From the NCBI RefSeq assembly GCF_019504385.1, contig NZ_CP080590.1:2398001-2462000 (forward strand): a stretch of DNA of 64,000 bases, written 5' to 3'. How positions within the stretch are numbered: position 1 is the first letter of the stretch; each line of letters begins with the position of its first letter. Positions 59,131-64,000 of the stretch are shown here, piece after piece. Under the pieces are notes generated by a model. The model was given only the letters and a program-made list of their open reading frames with translations. It was not told the origin of the DNA and ran no database searches. The position numbers and the translations under genes were made by a program. This stretch comes from Devosia salina. Its GTDB lineage: Bacteria > Pseudomonadota > Alphaproteobacteria > Rhizobiales > Devosiaceae.

Positions 59131-61059
59131 CTAGATGATCACCTGGGTGCCGATTTCCACCACGCGTCCGGTGGGAATGTGGAAATATTCGGTCGCGTCG
59201 CTGGCATTGCGCGCCAGGCGGATGAACAGCCGGTCCTGCCAGAAGCGAAGCGGCCCGCTCTTCTTGCCCAGCTTCAACGAGCGCCGGGAGAGGAAGAACG
59301 AGGTCGACATGATGTCGAACTTCCAGCCCAGCTTGCGCGCAAGGGCCAGCGCCTTGGGAATGTTGGGGCTTTCCATGAAGCCGAACGTCACCACGACACG
59401 GAAGAACAATTCGTTATAGGCGTCGATCGTCACCTTCTCATCGTCCGGCACGCGCGGCGAGGTCGAGGTGCGGACGGTCAGGATGACGTTCTGCTCGTGC
59501 AGGACCTTGTAGTGCTTGAGGCTGTGCAGCAGTGCCGTGGGCGCGCCTTCCACATCGCTGGTGAGGAAAATGGCCGTGCCGGGCACTGTGGTCGGCTTCT
59601 TCTTGGCAAGGTTCTCGACCAGGAATTCGAGCGGCACCTCGTCCCGACGGGTCTTTTCCGCGAGCCGGCGCCGGCCGAGCATCCAGGTGGCCATGATCAC
59701 CACCAGCATCGAGGCGACCACCGCCGGCACCCAGCCACCCTGGGTGAACTTGGCCAGGTTGGCGATGAAGAAACCAAGATCGATCAGGCCCAGTGGAATG
59801 ACGACCGCCAGGGCCGACAACAGCTTCCAGCCCCAGATACCGCGCATGACGATGAACAGCAGCACCGCGGTGACCAGCATTTCGCCGGTGACGGCAATAC
59901 CATAGGCCGCCGACAGGCCACTCGAACTCTGGAAACCGATGACCAGCAGCATGACTGCGATGAACAGCATGGTATTGATCTGCGGCATGTAGATCTGGCC
60001 GCTCTGCGTCTCAGAGGTGTGCAGCACATTGAGGCGCGGCAGGAGGTTGAGGTTGGTCGCCTGGCGCGCCAGGGAATAGGCCCCCGAGATCACGGCCTGG
60101 CTGGCGATCACCGTCGCCGCCGTTGCCAGCACCACCACGGGAATGCGCGCCCATTCGGGCTGCATCAGGAAGAACGGGTTCTCGGCCGCGTGCGGGTTGG
60201 CCAGCACGAAGGCGCCCTGCCCGAAATAATTGAGGAGCAGGCACGGAAAGACGATCAGCAGCCACCCGGTCACGATCGGCTTGCGCCCGAAATGCCCCAG
60301 ATCGACATAAAGCGCCTCGGCCCCGGTAACCGCCAGGAAGACCGCGCCGAGCACCACCAGTGCGATGCCGGAATGGTTGAAAACAAAGGCCAGGGCATAG
60401 AACGGATTGATGGCCCACAGCACCTGCGGCGCCTCGAAGATATGCACGCCGCCCGAATATCCCAGCGTCAGGAACCAGATCGCGGTGATCGGCCCGAAGA
60501 CCGCGGCCACCCGACCGGTGCCGAACCGCTGCACCATGAACAGCGCCACGATGATCAGGAGGGTAATCGGCACGACCCACCGCGCCAGGCGCGGCTCCAC
60601 CACCTGCAGGCCTTCCACGGCCGAAAGCACCGAAATGGCCGGCGTGATGATCGCATCGCCGAAAAACAGGGCCGCGCCGACGAGGCCAAGGGCCAGGACG
60701 ACGCCGCGCCGCGATTTCACCGCCTTGCGCGCCAGCGACATCAGCGACAGCGTGCCGCCCTCGCCATTATTGTCGGCGCGCAGGACGAAGCTGACATATT
60801 TGACTGTGACGATCAGCGTCAGCGCCCAGACGATCAGGGACAACAGCCCCAGAACCTCGTCATAGCTGGCCACGGTCTGCCCGCCATGGGTGGTGGCATG
60901 CAGGGCCTCGCGAAACGCATAGAGCGGGCTCGTGCCGATATCCCCGAAAACAACGCCCAAAGCGCCGAGCACGAGTATTGGCAGGCTGGAACTTGCGTGG
61001 CTGGCCTGTTCGGTCGCTACGTCACCGGTTGCGGAACCGGCAGTTTCCGTATGCGTCAT
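59131..61059 (-). CDS. kup: Low-affinity potassium transporter Kup
   Basis: A 642-residue K+/H+ symporter with 12 membrane segments. It has VVFGDIGTSPLYAFREAL, SLIVWALTLIVTVKYVSFVLRADNNGEGGTLSLMSL, GDAIITPAISVLSAVEGL and YSGGVHIFEAPQVLWAINPFYAL, all hallmarks of Kup/HAK. The C-terminal ~150 residues are a cytoplasmic domain (GTAIFLTSDVEGAPTALLHSLKHYKVLHEQNVILTV). The start MTHTETAGSATGD is preferred over the longer frame. Confidence 0.96.
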   Translation of the reverse strand: MTHTETAGSATGDVATEQASHASSSLPILVLGALGVVFGDIGTSPLYAFREALHATTHGGQTVASYDEVLGLLSLIVWALTLIVTVKYVSFVLRADNNGEGGTLSLMSLARKAVKSRRGVVLALGLVGAALFFGDAIITPAISVLSAVEGLQVVEPRLARWVVPITLLIIVALFMVQRFGTGRVAAVFGPITAIWFLTLGYSGGVHIFEAPQVLWAINPFYALAFVFNHSGIALVVLGAVFLAVTGAEALYVDLGHFGRKPIVTGWLLIVFPCLLLNYFGQGAFVLANPHAAENPFFLMQPEWARIPVVVLATAATVIASQAVISGAYSLARQATNLNLLPRLNVLHTSETQSGQIYMPQINTMLFIAVMLLVIGFQSSSGLSAAYGIAVTGEMLVTAVLLFIVMRGIWGWKLLSALAVVIPLGLIDLGFFIANLAKFTQGGWVPAVVASMLVVIMATWMLGRRRLAEKTRRDEVPLEFLVENLAKKKPTTVPGTAIFLTSDVEGAPTALLHSLKHYKVLHEQNVILTVRTSTSPRVPDDEKVTIDAYNELFFRVVVTFGFMESPNIPKALALARKLGWKFDIMSTSFFLSRRSLKLGKKSGPLRFWQDRLFIRLARNASDATEYFHIPTGRVVEIGTQVII

Positions 61060-61151
61060 GAGCTGGGGGGCTCTCGCTGTTTCAGGGCGGGCGCCGCTAT
61101 ACACCCGACACCGGTCACAGACAACACCTAGTGGACCGAATAGTTCAAAAG

Positions 61152-61189
61152 CAGTCAGGGACCACCCGTTTCCGGATGGCCCCTGACTG
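61152..61189 (-). terminator. Hairpin between kup and the FMN reductase gene
   Basis: Arms CAGTCAGGG / CCCTGACTG with an inner CCG-TTTC-CGG stem; on the minus strand it is followed by CTTTTG. It would end the transcript of the reductase gene before kup. Confidence 0.75.
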
Positions 61190-61218
61190 GCAAACGAGGA
61201 CTTGGAGGTCTTCGTATT

Positions 61219-61836
61219 CTATTCGGCAGCCTCGGCGATCGCAGCGGCGTCGTCTTCGCGGGCGGCCTTGGTGGCCTGGCCCCACCAGACCAGCTGGTCG
61301 AGCATGTCCTTGGCAGAGGCACCGATCGAGGCCTCAATGTCGGACATGGGCTTGTTCTGCTGGCCCAGCGGATGCACCGCAAAGAAATCGGCACCGCCGA
61401 TATGTACGGCCGAGCGGGTCGAGACCATCTGCAGTTCGACGCCGATCGTGCGCAGATTCTCGATGGCGCGGGCAGCACCGACAGTGCCATAGCCGACGGC
61501 GCCAAACACCTTCTTGTTCCAGTTCACATAGGCCTGGTCGATGGCGTTCTTGAGTGCGCCGGTGATGGCACGATTGTATTCGGCCACCACGAAAATGAAG
61601 CCGTCGAACTGGGAAATCTTGTTCTGCCACTTCACCGCATTGGGATTCTGCGACGGCATCCAGGCATTGGACGCCATCTCGTCGAAGAACGGCAGGTCGA
61701 AATCGCGCAGATCGACGATCTCGGCGTCGATCTCCGGGCGTTCATTCGCCTTGTCCAGGATCCACTTTGCCGGGGTTTCGCCGAAGCGGGTGGGACGGGT
61801 GGAGGAGATGATGACGCCGATCTTGAGCTTGGACAT
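61219..61836 (-). CDS. NAD(P)H-dependent FMN reductase
   Basis: A 205-residue flavodoxin-like reductase (NADPH_dep_red family). SSTRPTRFGETPAKWILDKA is the FMN phosphate loop, LRDFDLPFFDEM follows, and FVVAEYNRAITGALKNAIDQAY is the family's flavin segment. It probably reduces quinones or azo compounds. The start MSKLKIGVII follows a GGAGGG region. Two GTTAC motifs in 10-bp register lie at 61852-61867 upstream. Confidence 0.88.
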   Translation of the reverse strand: MSKLKIGVIISSTRPTRFGETPAKWILDKANERPEIDAEIVDLRDFDLPFFDEMASNAWMPSQNPNAVKWQNKISQFDGFIFVVAEYNRAITGALKNAIDQAYVNWNKKVFGAVGYGTVGAARAIENLRTIGVELQMVSTRSAVHIGGADFFAVHPLGQQNKPMSDIEASIGASAKDMLDQLVWWGQATKAAREDDAAAIAEAAE

Positions 61837-62197
61837 TTGAGTGCCCTCCTTGGTAACAAATCGTAACTGAGGCGATATATGTGCCTGTCGCAAAAAGTCT
61901 CAAGAAGGCACTTTGCTGTCAGCCGGGGACAGGCAGGTGCCCCGGGAACATTCATGTAAGTATAGGAAAACTCGTATTTTTCCGCCTCATGCGGCGAAAC
62001 GGACCCGCCACAAGCGCCATTCGCCCGGCAGACATGACAGACCGTTCGTCAGGCGGGAACAATGCGGGGACTTGGGCGGTCGCCGGCCGAGGGCACCCAG
62101 TAACGCCACACCCTATACTTCCCCGCTCCAAATCTCCCGCTTGACGGAAATTCGCCTTAGCCTTACGCCAAGTAATGGGGGGTCTTGGAGGGACCAA
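61837..62197. other. Gap of about 360 bp, divergent promoters
   Basis: No gene. Contains GTTAC/GGTAAC direct repeats near 61852-61867 ahead of the reductase gene, a possible HxlR-type site. It also holds the leader of the plus-strand gene at 62198 (GGAGGGACC ribosome binding site at 62187). Confidence 0.4.
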
Positions 62198-62524
62198 ATG
62201 ACACTTCTACGCATGTCAATCGCCTTGGCCATCGTGGCCATGGGCGTCAGCGAAGCGTCGGCGCTGGATCGCCGCGTGCGCATCAACAATCATTCTTCCT
62301 ACGACATCATCGAATTCTATGCATCCAACAAGGATGCAACGACCTGGCAGGAAGACATATTGGGCAAGAACATCCTGCCGGCAGGAAACAGCGTGGTCAT
62401 CAATATCGATGACGGCACGGGTTACTGCATCTATGACTTCCGGGCCGTTTTTGAAGATGGCGACGAAGTCGTGAAATACGGCAACAATGTCTGCGAGTTG
62501 AGCGACTTCAACTATACGGACTGA
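62198..62524 (+). CDS. Small exported protein, unknown
   Basis: A 108-residue protein with signal peptide LLRMSIALAIVAMGVSEASA. The mature β-rich part reads LDRRVRINNHSSYDIIEFYASNKDATTWQEDILG...VVINIDDGTGYCIYDFRAVFEDG. It resembles small periplasmic proteins in which a hallmark asparagine-rich opening strand precedes a WxxDILG motif. Two Cys residues may form a disulfide. The ATG at 62198 follows GGAGGG. Confidence 0.75.
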   Translation: MTLLRMSIALAIVAMGVSEASALDRRVRINNHSSYDIIEFYASNKDATTWQEDILGKNILPAGNSVVINIDDGTGYCIYDFRAVFEDGDEVVKYGNNVCELSDFNYTD

Positions 62525-62551
62525 CGAAATGGCAGAGACGCTGAGGCGTCC

Positions 62552-63298
62552 CTACCGGTCTGCCAGCGCCTTGCGATAGGCCGCAACCGCCTCGGCAAAC
62601 CCCATCACCAGGGCATCGGCCGTGATCCCGTGGCCGATGGACACTTCTGCCACGCCGGGAACAGCTGCCTGAAAGGCCGGCAGATTATCCAGGGTCAGGT
62701 CGTGACCAGCATTGACCCCGAGCCCCGCAGCCAGCGCCGCCTTGCAGGTTTCCGCCAGCACGGCCAGTTCCTGCCTGGCCTGCTCCGGATCGTCATGGCA
62801 GGCGCCGTAAGGGCCGGTGAACAATTCGACGCGATCGGCCCCAGTGGCCTTGGCCGCTGCAATGCCCGCAGCGCCTGCATCCGGATCGCAGAACAGCGAA
62901 ATGCGGCGATCCGAACGCTTCAACCGCTGCACCACGGAAGTGAGGAAATTGCCCTTGCCGGCAAAGTCCCAGCCATGGTCGGAGGTCGCCTGGGCCGGAT
63001 CATCGGGCACCAGCGTGACCTGCTGCGGATCGACGTCTTCGATCAGCGCCAGGAAGTCTTCGCTGGGATAGCCTTCGATATTGAATTCGGCCTCGGGATA
63101 TTCGGCCCGCAGCAGTGCCGACAGGTCGAACACATCCGTGCGCCGGATATGACGCTCGTCCGGGCGCGGATGCACGGTTATGCCGCTCGCCCCCGCATCC
63201 AGGACGACGCGGGCAATGCCCGTGACACTGGGCCAGGGCAAATTGCGACGATTGCGCAATTGCGCCACGGCATTGAGATTGACGGAAAGCAGGGTCAT
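62552..63298 (-). CDS. pdxJ: Pyridoxine 5'-phosphate synthase
   Basis: A 248-residue TIM-barrel enzyme that joins deoxyxylulose 5-phosphate and aminoacetone phosphate in vitamin B6 synthesis. It has LSVNLNAVAQLRNRRNLPWP, AGASGITVHPRPDERHIR, NIEGYPSEDFLAL, QVTLVPDDPAQATSDHGWD and GVNAGHDLTLDNLPAF. All conserved segments are present. The start MTLLSVNL is standard; ATG at 63331 is not. Confidence 0.95.
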   Translation of the reverse strand: MTLLSVNLNAVAQLRNRRNLPWPSVTGIARVVLDAGASGITVHPRPDERHIRRTDVFDLSALLRAEYPEAEFNIEGYPSEDFLALIEDVDPQQVTLVPDDPAQATSDHGWDFAGKGNFLTSVVQRLKRSDRRISLFCDPDAGAAGIAAAKATGADRVELFTGPYGACHDDPEQARQELAVLAETCKAALAAGLGVNAGHDLTLDNLPAFQAAVPGVAEVSIGHGITADALVMGFAEAVAAYRKALADR

Positions 63299-63408
63299 GG
63301 CAGGGACTCGAAACGGTTCGGAACCTGCCATACACCAGACCCGGCGCCGCGCCCAATCGAACCTTTTGATAGGATCGATCAGCGCAGGCTCGAGGGCGCT
63401 CCGTGCAG

Positions 63409-63963
63409 CTACATGCCCTGGGCACCACGCGAGATCGCGGCCAGGCCCGTGCGCACCACTTCGACCAGCCCCAGCGGCTGCATCAGCGCAATGAAGCTGT
63501 CGATCTTGCTCGGCTTGCCGGTCACTTCGAAAACGAAGCTCTCGACGCTGGCATCGACGATCTGGGCGCGAAAGGCGTCGGCCAGCCGCAGCGTTTCGCC
63601 CCGGTGATCGCCGGTGCCCTGCACCTTGATCAGCGCCAGCTCACGCTCGAGATAAGCCCCTTCGGCGGTGAGATCATGCACGCGATGCACCGGCACCAGC
63701 CGCTCGAGCTGCGTCTTGATCTGCACCAGCACCTTGGGCGTGGCGATGACGACGACCGTGATGCGACTAAGTCGCTTGTCGTGTTCGGTCTCGCTGACAG
63801 TCAGGCTCTCGATATTGTACCCGCGCGCCGAAAACAGGCCGACAACCCGGGCGAGAATGCCCGGCTCGTTGTCAACGAGCACCGAGAGAGTATGGCGTTC
63901 AGTCTGCTGGGTTTCCTGGGTCAGGAAATAGGCCGAACCGGTGGGCTGCAAATGTGCGTTCAT
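63409..63963 (-). CDS. ilvH: Acetolactate synthase small subunit
   Basis: A 184-residue regulatory subunit of acetohydroxyacid synthase. The N-terminal ACT domain (HTLSVLVDNEPGILARVVGLFSARGYNIESLTV) binds valine for feedback control; the C-terminal domain (GKPSKIDSFIALMQPLGLVEVVRTGLAAISRG) is typical. It follows the 3' end of a probable large-subunit gene. With ilvC and leuA it completes much of branched-chain amino acid synthesis in this window. Confidence 0.95.
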   Translation of the reverse strand: MNAHLQPTGSAYFLTQETQQTERHTLSVLVDNEPGILARVVGLFSARGYNIESLTVSETEHDKRLSRITVVVIATPKVLVQIKTQLERLVPVHRVHDLTAEGAYLERELALIKVQGTGDHRGETLRLADAFRAQIVDASVESFVFEVTGKPSKIDSFIALMQPLGLVEVVRTGLAAISRGAQGM

Positions 63964-63985
63964 TGTCGTGTCCTCCGCTGCCGGC

Positions 63986-64000
63986 CTAAACCAGCTGGCG
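63986..64000 (-). CDS. ilvB: 3' end of probable acetolactate synthase large subunit
   Basis: Only the last codons are inside (ending RQLV then TAG). The 22-bp gap to ilvH holds AGGACAC, and large-subunit genes normally precede ilvH. Identity is inferred from position. Confidence 0.45.
   Translation of the reverse strand, partial: RQLV

Overview
The window is 64 kb of high-GC chromosome. Gene content and order point to an alphaproteobacterium of the order Hyphomicrobiales, most likely Devosia-like. Pointers are the cysG / DUF2849 / cysI order, a giant membrane-anchored growth-pole-ring-type coiled-coil protein, an IclR-controlled pcaIJF cluster, and frequent TTG/GTG starts with ATGA or TTGA overlaps. 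This placement is inference from gene families; no rRNA lies in the window.

Layout. 1-8.7 kb holds sulfite assimilation (cysI 3' part, DUF2849, cysG), a ferredoxin, a YHYH protein, a methyltransferase, prfC and an Hpt phosphotransfer protein. 9.0-14.3 kb is one 1767-residue gene built of 11/22-residue repeats. 14.3-15.1 kb is repeat-rich and gene-free. 15.1-25.8 kb carries an MFS transporter, an LpxH-like phosphoesterase, an exported GH3 enzyme, acs, a flippase/FemAB-like pair, a TerC-like protein and an exported intradiol dioxygenase.

25.97-41.88 kb is an integrated mobile element of about 15.9 kb. It lies between two identical 27-bp copies of the 3' end of tRNA-Lys(CTT). Order: integrase, AlpA-like regulator, Toprim primase, RepA-like helicase, an iteron-like repeat array, several unknown genes, HK97-type prohead protease, small terminase, a HEPN-containing pair, short tape-measure-like protein, two proteasome/HslV-like proteins, a tRNA-like gene, a lipoprotein, a tail-fibre-like protein and a second AlpA/excisionase-like protein. 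No large terminase, portal or major capsid gene was recognised. This suggests a phage satellite (PICI-like) or an internally deleted prophage.

42-64 kb returns to core metabolism: a PLP aminotransferase, leuA, ilvC and ilvH (branched-chain amino acids), a PhzF/HbpS-like/GFA cluster, protocatechuate-branch pcaIJF with divergent pcaR, an old-yellow-enzyme reductase, kup and pdxJ. A second, inverted copy of the 150-bp repeat seen at 14.8 kb lies at 52.4 kb.

Most notable: (1) the satellite-like element; (2) its two Ntn-hydrolase-like proteins, which keep the proteasome residue pattern T1 or S1, D17 and K33; (3) a class II tRNA-like gene with a GAA anticodon, followed by a terminator; (4) the giant repeat protein; (5) the dispersed composite repeat.
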